Assembly: GCF_033947565.1 (NCBI RefSeq)
Contig: NZ_JARPVX010000001.1
Span: forward strand, 1 to 64,000
Reading direction: 5' to 3'
From: Lichenihabitans sp033947565
GTDB lineage: Bacteria > Pseudomonadota > Alphaproteobacteria > Rhizobiales > Beijerinckiaceae
DNA: 64,000 bases
Shown one piece after another: positions 9,290 through 18,170 of the stretch (positions are counted from its first letter, which is position 1; every line of letters begins with the position of its first letter). The position numbers were made by a program, and so were the translations under genes. The notes under the pieces were generated by a model. It was not told the origin of the DNA. It saw only the letters and a list, made by a program, of their open reading frames with translations, and did no database searches.

Positions 9290-10216
9290 TCAATAGGTTT
9301 GTGTCGGCCGATCGAGCACTCGCTGGCCCATCAGGCTCGCCGCGAGGTCGACCATCAGCAAGGCGGTGCGCCCCCGCTCGTCCAGAAAGGGGTTGAGTTC
9401 GACAAGGTCGAGGCTGCTCAGCAGACCGCTGTCGGACACCATCTCCATGGCGAGATGCGCTTCCCGGAAGGTGGCGCCGCCCGGCACCACGGTGCCGACC
9501 CCGGGCGCGATGCCGGGATCGAGGAAATCGACGTCGAGGCTGACGTGCAGCAGGCCGCCGGCGGCAGCGACGCGCGCCAGGAAGGCGCCCACCAGCGGCG
9601 CGATGCCCTTCTCGTCGACGGCCCGCATGTCATGCGCCACCACCCCTGCGGCCTGCAGGGCCCTGCGTTCGGCCGCATCGACGCTGCGGAGGCCCACCAT
9701 GCAGACGTTGCGCGGATCCACCCTCGTGCCGAGCCGGGGAAAATGCGGCTCGAACCCGGGCTGGCCGGTCGCATAGGCCATCGGCACGCCATGCAGGTTG
9801 CCGCTGACCGTGGTGTCGAGGCTGTGGAAGTCGGGGTGCGCATCGAGCCAAAGCACGAAGAGGTCGCGGCCCTCAGCCGCGGCCCGGCGGCTCATGCCGG
9901 CCATCGTGCCGGCCGACAAGCTGTGATCGCCCCCGAGAAAGATCGGCAACCCGAGGGCCGAGGCCGCAAAAGCCGCTTCGCTCAAGCTTTCCGTCCAGCT
10001 CGCCACGGTGGCCAGATGCTTGATGGCCGCATTCGGGTGGGATGCCACATTCCGCGTCGGCGCCACGAGGTTTCCCCGATCCTCGACCGCAAGGCCGAGA
10101 GCCCGCAGGGCCTCCGCCAACCCTGCGGCCCGGAAGGCGCTCGGTCCCATGTCGCAGCCGAGGCGGCCTGCCCCCTCGTTCACGGGAACGCCGATCAGAA
10201 TGCAAGGTCGGTCCAT
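9290..10216 (-). CDS. rocF: Arginase
   Basis: A 308-residue ureohydrolase that converts arginine to ornithine and urea with a binuclear Mn2+ centre. Metal ligands are visible in the three canonical motifs: GGDHSLSAG, DAHPDFH and SLDVDFLDP. The last is followed by APGVGTVVPGG, which favours arginase over agmatinase. I place the start at MDRPCILIGVPV (10216), because a GGAG site lies 8 bases upstream; the frame is open 13 codons further. It is convergent with the aminopeptidase, and upstream lies the LacI gene on the same strand with a 113-base gap. Confidence 0.9.
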   Translation of the reverse strand: MDRPCILIGVPVNEGAGRLGCDMGPSAFRAAGLAEALRALGLAVEDRGNLVAPTRNVASHPNAAIKHLATVASWTESLSEAAFAASALGLPIFLGGDHSLSAGTMAGMSRRAAAEGRDLFVLWLDAHPDFHSLDTTVSGNLHGVPMAYATGQPGFEPHFPRLGTRVDPRNVCMVGLRSVDAAERRALQAAGVVAHDMRAVDEKGIAPLVGAFLARVAAAGGLLHVSLDVDFLDPGIAPGVGTVVPGGATFREAHLAMEMVSDSGLLSSLDLVELNPFLDERGRTALLMVDLAASLMGQRVLDRPTQTY

Positions 10217-10329
10217 CGCGTCGCTCCAGGCGTTTTTGGATTGCACCAGCACCACAACGGCTGAAACGACAAGCCTTCCAGTTCAGGTGGCGGGCCGGCC
10301 CCTCGCGGTCATGCCGGTGCGAGGTGGCG

Positions 10330-11352
10330 TCACGTCGACTGGCGCACCAGCAGCCGACCGGGAAGGTTGTGGGAGTGCGGCGCGATACGGCCGACGATCA
10401 TCGACACGACTTGGTCAACCATCTCGGCCATCGGCTGCTCATAGGTGGTCAGGCCATAGGCAGGGTGCCCGGCCAGATCCGAGCCGTCATAGCCCACCAC
10501 CGCGAGGTCGCCGGGGATGCGCAGCCCGTAGCCCGAGCGCACCACGTCCATGGCCCAGAAGGCCAGAGCATCATTCTCGCACATCAGCACGTCGAAGCGC
10601 GCTCCGGGCGGAGTCTCGGCGAGGTAGCGGGCGACGGCCGCGCTGCCCGGCTCGCGATCATACGATCCCCCCATCAGCTCCGGCACGTTTGCAATGCCGC
10701 GCTCGCGCCAGAAGGCCGCGAAATGGTGCTTGCGGCCAAGCGCGGTCGACAAGGTGCGGGGGCCCGACAGGAAGCCCGGGCGGCGGTACCCCCTCCCCCA
10801 CAGATGCAGGCCGATGGCGGTCATCGACACCGCGGGATCGCAGGACACTGCGGTCACACCTACGAAGTCGCTTTCCCGACCGATCACGAACAAGGGCGGG
10901 CCGCCCTGCTGGCGCGTGTGATGTTGCAGAATGTCGGTCTGGAAGGCCGTACCCAGCAGGACGATCGCATCCACCTGCCGCTGATCGGCATTCAGCATGG
11001 CTTCGACGTGGCCACTGGTGGCGTTGATGTTGATGAGGACCGCCACGAGATTGTCGCGCTGCAGCGCGGCCGTCAGCAGGCTCATCATCTGCAGCTTGTG
11101 CGGGTTGCCGAAGTCGTCGACCAGCACCGCGACCTGTTGGGTGGATTTGGTGCTGAGGCTGCGGGCCAGCATGTTGGGGCGGTAGCCGAGCCGCGCCGCG
11201 ACATCCAGGATGCGAGCCCGGCTGTCCGGCGCGATGGAGGCATCGCTTCGGAAGGCGCGGTTGACGGTCCACTTGGACACGTCGGCCTCGCGGGCCACAT
11301 CGCTGGCCGTGGCCTTGCGGGTGGGCGCATGGGGCCGCGGCGGATCCTCCAT
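10330..11352 (-). CDS. LacI-family transcriptional regulator
   Basis: A 340-residue repressor. Residues 12-60 hold the LacI-type helix-turn-helix and hinge (ATASDVAREADVSKWTVNRAF, then YRPNMLARSL). The rest is a periplasmic-binding-protein-like effector domain, ending with the typical GYDGSDLAGHPAYGLTTYEQP segment. It is transcribed away from a hydroxypyruvate-isomerase-like gene and an iolG-like gene. A perfect 16-bp palindrome with a central CG lies between them, so it most likely represses that pair and perhaps itself. The inducer is probably a sugar, inositol or a derived acid. Confidence 0.9.
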   Translation of the reverse strand: MEDPPRPHAPTRKATASDVAREADVSKWTVNRAFRSDASIAPDSRARILDVAARLGYRPNMLARSLSTKSTQQVAVLVDDFGNPHKLQMMSLLTAALQRDNLVAVLININATSGHVEAMLNADQRQVDAIVLLGTAFQTDILQHHTRQQGGPPLFVIGRESDFVGVTAVSCDPAVSMTAIGLHLWGRGYRRPGFLSGPRTLSTALGRKHHFAAFWRERGIANVPELMGGSYDREPGSAAVARYLAETPPGARFDVLMCENDALAFWAMDVVRSGYGLRIPGDLAVVGYDGSDLAGHPAYGLTTYEQPMAEMVDQVVSMIVGRIAPHSHNLPGRLLVRQST

Positions 11353-11440
11353 GGCATGTCCTCGAGGCCGATCGGGCCAGGCGTCCGACGCTATCGATTG
11401 GACCGATCTTGCAGCCCGACGGAGTCCCAGTATAGGATGA

Positions 11441-11456
11441 TTGCACCCGGGTGCAA
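11441..11456. promoter_or_regulatory. LacI-type operator palindrome
   Basis: TTGCACCCGGGTGCAA is a perfect 16-bp inverted repeat with the CG centre characteristic of LacI/GalR operators. It sits 89 bases before the LacI start and about 180 bases before the divergent isomerase start, so one bound dimer could control both promoters. The pairing with this regulator is inferred from position. Confidence 0.75.
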
Positions 11457-11636
11457 AGGCGACGGCCTGAAAACAACGAGGTGCAGCGCCGATCGCGGCG
11501 AATGCACCTCAGCCCGTGGGGAGCCTGGCTCAGGCAGGGAGAAATCGTTGCGCCATCATGTCGAGAAACCTGGAGCCGACCCGCGCCCGATGCGGACCGG
11601 GCTAGGCGATTGCTCCTGCCGTTCCGGGCGTCAGCG

Positions 11637-12476
11637 ATGACGTCAACACCGGCGTCGGAGATGGCATCGCGCGAGCCGGCCTCCTTCCCGTTGGCGGTTT
11701 GTGCCGAGATGGTGTTCCGCGATCGGCCGATCGTCGAGCGCGTCGAACGGATCGCGGCCCTCGGCTTTCAGGTCGAGATCTGGGATTGGACCCGGCATGA
11801 TATCGCGGCGCTTCGAGCGACCGGCGCCACCTTTTCGTCAATGACCGGCTATGTCACCGGCACCTTGGCCGACGACGCCGGTGCCGACGCCTTGCTCCGC
11901 ACGGCCGAGCAGTCGATCGCGGTTGCGGCGACATTAGGCGTACCCAGGCTGAACCTGCACGGCACGGGGCTCGACGCCCATGGCTTGCCGGTCGTGCCGT
12001 GCCACGCTGTGACGGGGGCGATGTGGCTGAAAGCACAGCATACGCTCACCCGCATCGCCGATCTCGGCAGGCGACATGGCGTCACCTTCGTGCTCGAAAA
12101 CCTCAATGCGGAGGTCGATCACCCCGGAGTGCCGTTTGGCAGTGCCTCGGATTGCTTGGCGCTGGTGCGATCCGTCGACCAGCCTGAGTTGCGCCTGATG
12201 CTCGACCTGTACCATGCCCAGATCGGCGAGGGAAACCTGATCGCGCTGCTGCGCCGCGCCCTGCCTTATGTGGGCGAGATCCAGGTGGCCGACGTGCCGG
12301 GCCGCTGCGAGCCGGGCACCGGTGAGATCAACTATCCTGCCATTGCGCGGGAACTGAAGCGGCTCGGCTACGCCGGCGTGATCGGCCTCGAGGCCTTTGC
12401 ATTCGAAGACGACGAGCGCGCCCTCAAGCGCTTCCGTGAAGCCTTCACGGTTGCAAATGTCGCCGAAGCAGCCTGA
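11637..12476 (+). CDS. Hydroxypyruvate isomerase-like TIM-barrel protein
   Basis: A 279-residue protein of the AP-endonuclease-2-like sugar isomerase superfamily. Motifs match the Hyi/OtnI branch: LNLHGTG, VLENLNAEVDHPG (metal-binding Glu), LMLDLYHAQIGEGNL and VADVPGRCEPGTGEINYPAI, where the PGR-EPG-GEINY block is the branch hallmark. It probably interconverts hydroxypyruvate and tartronate semialdehyde or a related 2-oxo acid. The frame is open from 11451, but the family fold begins after ATG 11637. A later ATG at 11661 is possible. It is followed 50 bases downstream by an iolG-like gene and probably repressed by the divergent LacI protein. Confidence 0.82.
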   Translation: MTSTPASEMASREPASFPLAVCAEMVFRDRPIVERVERIAALGFQVEIWDWTRHDIAALRATGATFSSMTGYVTGTLADDAGADALLRTAEQSIAVAATLGVPRLNLHGTGLDAHGLPVVPCHAVTGAMWLKAQHTLTRIADLGRRHGVTFVLENLNAEVDHPGVPFGSASDCLALVRSVDQPELRLMLDLYHAQIGEGNLIALLRRALPYVGEIQVADVPGRCEPGTGEINYPAIARELKRLGYAGVIGLEAFAFEDDERALKRFREAFTVANVAEAA

Positions 12477-12526
12477 CGGCTTTTCGCGGCCCATGCCTTC
12501 TCGTTTACCCTCGGAGAACCTTCATC

Positions 12527-13513
12527 GTGATCACCATTGGATTGCTGGGCGCCGGACGCATCGGCGCGCTTCACGGCCGTAACATCGCGATCAGCCCCAA
12601 GGCGAAGCTCGTTGCCATCGCGGATGCGGTCGCGGCGCCGGCCGAGGCGCTCGGCACTGAGCTGGGCGTGCCGGTGCGCGGGGTCGAGGACATCCTGGCC
12701 GACACATCCATTCAGGCCATCGTGATCTGTTCCTCGACCGACACCCATGCGGATCTGATCGAGGCGGCCGCAAAGGCCGGCAAGGCGATCTTCTGCGAAA
12801 AACCGGTGGATCTCAGCTCGGATCGCATCAAAGCCTGCCTCAAGGTGGTCGAGACAGCCGGGGTGCCGTTGATGATCGGTTTTAACCGTCGCTTCGATCC
12901 GCATTTCGCGGCCCTGCAGGCCCGCCTCGCCGAGGGCGAGATCGGCGATGTCGAACTTGTCACCATCTTGTCGCGCGATCCCGCGCCGCCGCCGATCGCC
13001 TATATCCAGCGCTCCGGCGGGCTGTTCCGCGACATGATGATCCACGATTTCGATATGGCCCGCTTCCTGTTGGGTGACGAGCCGGTCGAGGTGCATGCCG
13101 TCGGCTCGTCGCTGGTCGATCCGGCCATCGGTCAGGCAGGCGACGTCGACACGGCCGCGGTGCTGCTGAAAACCGCGTCGGGCAAGATCTGCCAGATCTC
13201 CAATTCGCGCCGTGCCACCTATGGCTATGATCAGCGCATCGAGGTGCACGGCGCCAAGGGCATGCTGCGCGCCCACAACCTGCACGAGTCGGCCGTCGAG
13301 GTGGCGGATGCCAGCGGCTTCCGCGGCGCGCCGGTGATGAACTTTTTCCTCGAGCGCTACACACCCGCCTATCGGCGCGAACTCGACCAGTTCCTCGATT
13401 GTGTCACCTCCGGCAAGGCACCCACCCCCACGGGCCACGACGGGCTGCGGGCCCAGGTGCTGGCCGATGCCGCCACCCTATCGGCCCAAACAGGCATGCC
13501 GCAGAAGGTCTAG
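12527..13513 (+). CDS. iolG: Inositol 2-dehydrogenase-like (Gfo/Idh/MocA)
   Basis: A 328-residue NAD(P)-dependent dehydrogenase. The Rossmann motif GLLGAGRIG is at the N-terminus, EKPVDL (catalytic Lys region) near residue 90, and GGLFRDMMIHDFDMARFL near 165-180 supplies the D-x-x-x-H type catalytic pair seen in myo-inositol dehydrogenases. Overall length and motifs fit IolG, which oxidises myo-inositol to scyllo-inosose, but related sugar dehydrogenases share them. It is downstream of the isomerase in a probable two-gene LacI-controlled operon. No other iol genes are in the window, so the exact substrate is open. Confidence 0.82.
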   Translation: MITIGLLGAGRIGALHGRNIAISPKAKLVAIADAVAAPAEALGTELGVPVRGVEDILADTSIQAIVICSSTDTHADLIEAAAKAGKAIFCEKPVDLSSDRIKACLKVVETAGVPLMIGFNRRFDPHFAALQARLAEGEIGDVELVTILSRDPAPPPIAYIQRSGGLFRDMMIHDFDMARFLLGDEPVEVHAVGSSLVDPAIGQAGDVDTAAVLLKTASGKICQISNSRRATYGYDQRIEVHGAKGMLRAHNLHESAVEVADASGFRGAPVMNFFLERYTPAYRRELDQFLDCVTSGKAPTPTGHDGLRAQVLADAATLSAQTGMPQKV

Positions 13514-13601
13514 CTTGCGGCCTATCAAGGTATGGTCGTTGCAACTCACATGCACCGCAATGAGACGTAGGCCCACGTTTGGCAGGGTGGAGAGAGATTG
13601 G

Positions 13602-13620
13602 GACGGGTGTCTTGCCCGTC
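13602..13620 (+). terminator. Hairpin downstream of iolG-like gene
   Basis: GACGGG and CCCGTC form a 6-bp stem around a 7-base loop, followed by only two T residues. It lies about 90 bases past the iolG-like stop and may end that operon. The weak T tract makes this uncertain. Confidence 0.35.
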
Positions 13621-13787
13621 TTACGGCCCCGTCAAGCTCGACCAACGTTTCCCGCACAGGCGCGTTTATGTCACATTGACTGACATCTTAATCATAAGTG
13701 GAAGCGCGTTTACTCTTTTAGGTTAAGCGATGTTAACCTCCTCGAAGTCGGCATGTCCGGTGGCGTTGCCGACATCGAGAGGCAATC

Positions 13788-16700
13788 ATGCGGTTCTCCA
13801 GGTGCGGAACAGTTGCGGGCCATGGTCCCTACGAGGGCCTCAAATTCACACATCGAACCAGCAAGGTGGTCAGGGAAAGCGGCGCGACAGCCTTTGAGCA
13901 GACCGCAATCGTGGTGCCGGAACACTGGAGCCACATCGCCGTCGATATTCTTGCGACGAAATATTTCCGCAAGGCTGGCATCCCGGCTGTGCTGCGCCGG
14001 GTTGCTGAAGCTGGTGTCCCCGAATGGCTGTGGCGCTCGGTGCCCGACGACGATCGCCTTGCCTTGCTGTCGCCAGGTGAAAGGCTGGGCGGCGAACACG
14101 ACGCACGGCAGGTGTTCGACCGCCTTGCGGGTTCCATGACCTACTGGGGATGGAAGGGCGGCTATTTCGAACGCGAGGCCGATGCCGAAACGTTCTTCAA
14201 TGAAATCCGATACACGCTGGCGCAGCAGATGGCGGCCCCGAACTCACCGCATTGGTTCAACGCCGGCCTTCACTGGGCTTATGGGATCGAGGGGACGGCC
14301 CAGGGCCATTACTTCGTCGACGAGACGACCAATACGGTTAAGCCAAGCGCGAACGCCTTCGAGCGCCCCCAAACCCACTCCTGCTTCATTCAGTCCGTGC
14401 GCGATGTCCTGGTCAACGAAGGCGGCATTCTGCCGCTCATCGTTGAGGAAGCGCGCATCGCCAAATTCGGCTCGGGCACCGGGGCGAACTTCTCCGATGT
14501 CAGGGGATCCAATGAAACCTTGAGCGGTGGAGGGCGTGCTTCAGGCCTGCTGGCGGTGTTGCGCGCCAGCGATCGCGCCGCGGCCCTCGTCACGGCGAGC
14601 GGCAGCACGCGACGCGCCTCCAAAATGGTGGTGGTGGACATCGATCACCCGGATATCGAGGCCTTCGTTCGCTGGAAAGCCGACGAGGAGCGGAAAGTGG
14701 CCGCGCTGATCGCCGGCTCCCGCACCTGTCAGCAGCACCTGACGGCCGTGTTGCAAGCTGCAACGATGAATGACGTCCTCGAGATCAATCCGCGTCGGAA
14801 CCCTGGCCTGCGGGCCGCGATGCGGGCGGCTCGCGATGCGCACGTCCCCGAAAACTACGTCCGCCGCGCTTTGCAATTCGCGACCGAGGGGTTCGACTCG
14901 ATCGACTTTCCGGTGTTCGACGGTGCCTGGGACCAGGAGGCCTATGCCACCGTGGCGGGCCAGAACGCCAACAACACGATCCGCGTCACCAACGCATTCC
15001 TGCAAGCCGTAGAAAACCGCGGCCCGTGGGATCTCGTGGCCCGGCGAAGCCAAGCGGCCGTCAAGACCGTCGAGGCGGACCAGCTTTGGGCAGCGATCGG
15101 CCATGCCGCATGGGCCTCGGCCGATCCCGGCCTGCATTATTCCGATACGATCAACGACTGGCACACCTGCCCATCGACCGAATTGATCCAGGCCTCCAAT
15201 TCGTGCTCCGAATTCGTGTTCCTCAACGACACGGGCGCGACGCTCGCCTCGCTCAACCTGTTGCGCTTCAAGACAACCGATAACGGGTTCGATCTCGATA
15301 GCTTCGAACATACGTGCCGACTTTGGACGGTGGCGCTCGATATCTCGGTGGCCATGTCGCAGCTGCCCTCAGCCCGGATCGCCCGGCGCACCCACGATTA
15401 CCGCCCTCTCGGTCTCGGCTATGCCAATCTGGGTGGGTTGTTGATGCGTCTCGGCCTGCCCTACGATTCCGTCGCGGCGCGTGCGCTCTGCGCCGGGCTT
15501 ACCGCCGTCTTGTCGGGTGCGGCCTATGCCGAATCCGCCGCGATGGCTCGCGACCTCGGTGCGTTCCAAGGCTTCGAACCCAACCGGGACGCCATGTTGC
15601 GCGTAATTCGCAACCATTGCCGCGCCGCTCTCGGCTTGCCGGACGGCTACGAGCAAGTCTCGGTTCCGCCGGTACCGCTTGCGGCTGTAGCCCTCGCGTC
15701 CATCCCCGGGCTCAACGGGGCCGCCATCGCGTCGCGTGCGCAGGCTTTGTGGACCGAGGCCGTCGAGCACGGGACCGAATACGGGTTCCGCAACGCCCAG
15801 GCGACCTGCATCGCACCGACCGGAACCATCGGATTGGTGATGGACTGCGACACGACCGGGATCGAGCCGGACTTCGCCATCGTCAAATTCAAGAAGCTGG
15901 CGGCGGGCGGTTACCTGAAGATCGTCAACCACGCGGTGTTGGAGGCGCTGACGACGCTCGGCTATCGATCGCAGGAGATCGCCGAGATGGAGCACCACGC
16001 GATCGGCTTCGGGTCGCTGGCCGATGCGCCCTTCATCAACCACCGCACGCTCGCCGAGCGTGGCTTCACCCCGGAGGCGATCGCAGCCATCGACCGCGCC
16101 CTTCCAGAAGCTTTCGACATCCAGTTCGTGTTCAATCGATGGACGCTGGGCGACGATTTTCTCGTCGAACGCTTGGGACTGGAACCCGCGCGCCTCGACC
16201 AGGACGTCAATCTGCTGCGCCATCTCGGCTTCAGCCGAGCCGAGATCGAAGCCGCCAACGTGCATGCTTGCGGGGCGATGACACTGGAAGGTGCGCCGCA
16301 TCTGCGCGCTGAACACCTATCGGTGTTCGATTGTGCCAACGCCTGCGGCCGCATGGGAACGCGCTTCCTGTCCCCTGAAAGCCACATCCGCATGATGGCG
16401 GCGGCCCAACCCTTCCTGTCCGGGGCGATCTCGAAGACTGTCAACCTTCCCGGAAGCGCCACCGTGGCGGATTGTACGCACGTGTTCTCGCTGTCCTGGA
16501 AGTTGGGCCTCAAGGCCGTCGCGCTTTACCGGGACGGGTCGAAGCTTTCGCAACCGCTCAGCGCGAACCGTGAGATCGAGGAAGAGGACGTCGCCGTCCT
16601 TGCGGCCCCGGACCCTGTCGCATCCTTGCCCGAGCAGGTGTGGATTGCGGCGCTATCGACAGCCGGGGCGGAAAGTCCTGCCACCAGCCCTCGCCGATCG

Positions 16701-17048
16701 GGCCTCCATGATCCGGTGTTGTGGGAAGCCTCCTCCGCATCCCGCCCTGTGGTGAGCGTCCTGCAGGGTGTGCCGATGTCGGGCCGTGCCGCGGCGGATC
16801 TCTTCGGCGGCGATGGTGGGGGCCCCTCGCATGCGGTCACAAACGACGTCGCGATCGCCATGGCGGTGGGCCTGCAACACGGCATCCCCCTGTCGCGTTT
16901 CCTGGATGCCTTCAAGCTGGACGCTTCGGTCTTGAAGCCCGATCATCCCGACGCCCAGCACCCGGGCCTTCTCGATCGTATCGTTCACAGGCTGCACCTG
17001 GAGAACGTTGTCGCCAGCGGCTCGCCTGTCGAGGAGACGCCCGCGTGA
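13788..17048 (+). CDS. nrdJ: Divergent class II (B12-dependent) ribonucleotide reductase
   Basis: A 1086-residue NrdJ-type protein; family members reduce ribonucleotides using adenosylcobalamin. Seen: the N-terminal YWGWKGGYF and APNSPHWFNAGLHWAYG blocks, first reducing Cys in HSCFIQ (Cys199), the radical loop N-S-C-S-E with Asn471, Cys473 and Glu475, the PTGTIGLVMDCDTTG phosphate-binding region, and GAISKTVNLP. Odd: the second reducing cysteine, normally 11 residues after the radical Cys (TACNLAS in orthologues), is Ala484 (codon GCG) in TGATLAS. There is also no C-terminal CxxC motif, and the C-terminal TSCPD-like domain is short. The protein is shorter than the roughly 1200 residues usual in this class. 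It may be a second, specialised or non-catalytic NrdJ. It overlaps the next gene by GTGA. Confidence 0.88.
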   Translation: MRFSRCGTVAGHGPYEGLKFTHRTSKVVRESGATAFEQTAIVVPEHWSHIAVDILATKYFRKAGIPAVLRRVAEAGVPEWLWRSVPDDDRLALLSPGERLGGEHDARQVFDRLAGSMTYWGWKGGYFEREADAETFFNEIRYTLAQQMAAPNSPHWFNAGLHWAYGIEGTAQGHYFVDETTNTVKPSANAFERPQTHSCFIQSVRDVLVNEGGILPLIVEEARIAKFGSGTGANFSDVRGSNETLSGGGRASGLLAVLRASDRAAALVTASGSTRRASKMVVVDIDHPDIEAFVRWKADEERKVAALIAGSRTCQQHLTAVLQAATMNDVLEINPRRNPGLRAAMRAARDAHVPENYVRRALQFATEGFDSIDFPVFDGAWDQEAYATVAGQNANNTIRVTNAFLQAVENRGPWDLVARRSQAAVKTVEADQLWAAIGHAAWASADPGLHYSDTINDWHTCPSTELIQASNSCSEFVFLNDTGATLASLNLLRFKTTDNGFDLDSFEHTCRLWTVALDISVAMSQLPSARIARRTHDYRPLGLGYANLGGLLMRLGLPYDSVAARALCAGLTAVLSGAAYAESAAMARDLGAFQGFEPNRDAMLRVIRNHCRAALGLPDGYEQVSVPPVPLAAVALASIPGLNGAAIASRAQALWTEAVEHGTEYGFRNAQATCIAPTGTIGLVMDCDTTGIEPDFAIVKFKKLAAGGYLKIVNHAVLEALTTLGYRSQEIAEMEHHAIGFGSLADAPFINHRTLAERGFTPEAIAAIDRALPEAFDIQFVFNRWTLGDDFLVERLGLEPARLDQDVNLLRHLGFSRAEIEAANVHACGAMTLEGAPHLRAEHLSVFDCANACGRMGTRFLSPESHIRMMAAAQPFLSGAISKTVNLPGSATVADCTHVFSLSWKLGLKAVALYRDGSKLSQPLSANREIEEEDVAVLAAPDPVASLPEQVWIAALSTAGAESPATSPRRSGLHDPVLWEASSASRPVVSVLQGVPMSGRAAADLFGGDGGGPSHAVTNDVAIAMAVGLQHGIPLSRFLDAFKLDASVLKPDHPDAQHPGLLDRIVHRLHLENVVASGSPVEETPA

Positions 17049-17245
17049 GCCAAGATCCCGAGCATCACTGCCAGGCGATCGATGTCTCGCATGACGCTGC
17101 CGCGATCCGGTCGGCGCTTCTGGAACTTGTGATCCTGAAAGACATGAAGACCCGGCATGGTGAGTCGGCCGAGTACCGCATCCGGCGTGACCAAGCTTGG
17201 GTCGAGGCACGCCGCGCCCTCGGTCTGGTCGAAGCTCCTGATTAA
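17045..17245 (+). CDS. 66-aa protein translationally coupled to nrdJ
   Basis: A 66-residue soluble protein whose GTG start overlaps the nrdJ stop (GTGA), so translation is very likely coupled. It has one Cys (Cys9), a helical middle (AAIRSALLELVILKDMKTRHG) and a basic second helix (YRIRRDQAWVEARRALGL). I do not recognise the family. A stable hairpin begins one base after its stop. Because it is co-translated with an unusual RNR, it may be a partner or regulator of that enzyme; this is inference from position alone. Confidence 0.65.
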   Translation: MSQDPEHHCQAIDVSHDAAAIRSALLELVILKDMKTRHGESAEYRIRRDQAWVEARRALGLVEAPD

Positions 17246-17246
17246 A

Positions 17247-17285
17247 GCTGTCAGGCTCTAGAGGATTCCACTTGGGCCTGACAGC
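17247..17285 (+). terminator. 10-bp inverted repeat after nrdJ operon
   Basis: GCTGTCAGGC and GCCTGACAGC form a perfect 10-bp stem separated by 19 bases, starting one base after the stop of the 66-aa gene. There is no T tract behind it, so it may act as an RNA-stabilising 3' hairpin or a factor-dependent terminator. A protein-binding palindrome is also possible. Confidence 0.45.
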
Positions 17286-17462
17286 AGTTGAATACGAGCT
17301 GACGGCATGATTGTCCGGTTCCAACGGGATCGAACAGACCCTCGTAGGAACGAAGGCAAATCATGCGGCGGGGACGGGTGCCGCAGCGATGATAAACATC
17401 ATCGGTAACAACCAGAAAACTTTTGTATGGGAGCACTGTTCTGAACCTCCCGGAGCAGGACA

Positions 17463-18131
17463 GTGTTCGACCTTTATGCGGCCCCAGGCTCGGGCAATTG
17501 TTTCAAGCCGTTCCTGGCGCTGCGGCAGCTTCGTATTCCCGTAACCCTGCGCATGGTGGATGTGCTTGCGGGAGAAACCAAGTCTCCCGAGTTCCTGGCC
17601 ATCAATCCGGTCGGGGTCGTGCCCTATCTTCGCGCGCCTGGCGGACTCGGCCTGAGCGAATCGAATGCCATGCTCTGGTATATCGCCGAGGGCTCGTCCT
17701 TGATGCCGTCGGAAGCCTTCGCACGCGCTAAGGGCCTTCAATGGTCTTTCTTCGAACAGTCGCGGCTGGAGCCGTTTATTTCACCAGCCCGCTTCCTGAC
17801 CTTTATCGCACCCGAGCGTGGGAGTGGACGCGAGCGTGACATCGCGCAGTGGCAAAGCCGGGCGCATGAGGGGTTGGCGATCCTGGACGCTTACCTGCAA
17901 TCGCACGACTTCATCGCAGGTGCGCACTATTCAATCGCGGACATCAGTGTATTCGGCTACGTTCATGTAGCGCCGCAAGGCGGCATTGACCTTGACGCTT
18001 TTCAGGCTGTGCGCTCATGGATCGAACGGGTCAGAGCGACGCCCGACTTTGCGACCATCGACGAGATGACGTCGCTCCTGCGAGGGACGAGGGCGTGCGA
18101 GGGGACAGGTTCGGGGGCGAAGGTGGCATGA
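17463..18131 (+). CDS. Glutathione S-transferase family protein
   Basis: A 222-residue cytosolic GST. The N-terminal thioredoxin-like domain carries GSGNCFKPFLAL (glutathione-activating Ser/Cys region, residues 9-20), the cis-proline NPVGVVPYL, and the SESNAML gamma-glutamyl-binding block. The all-helical C-terminal domain has the conserved FIAGAHYSIADISVFGYVHVA N-capping segment. The GTG start at 17463 is the only sensible one. It stands alone after the nrdJ operon; the GGDEF-EAL gene begins 40 bases later. The electrophile substrate is unknown. Confidence 0.88.
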   Translation: MFDLYAAPGSGNCFKPFLALRQLRIPVTLRMVDVLAGETKSPEFLAINPVGVVPYLRAPGGLGLSESNAMLWYIAEGSSLMPSEAFARAKGLQWSFFEQSRLEPFISPARFLTFIAPERGSGRERDIAQWQSRAHEGLAILDAYLQSHDFIAGAHYSIADISVFGYVHVAPQGGIDLDAFQAVRSWIERVRATPDFATIDEMTSLLRGTRACEGTGSGAKVA

Positions 18132-18170
18132 CGCTTTCCGCATCGAAAAAGCAGGGATAGCGCTTAAGCC

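Noticed and set aside
13514..13787. Cobalamin riboswitch upstream of nrdJ
   Set aside because: Looked for because the enzyme is B12-dependent; no B12-box-like sequence or suitable fold was seen in the leader.
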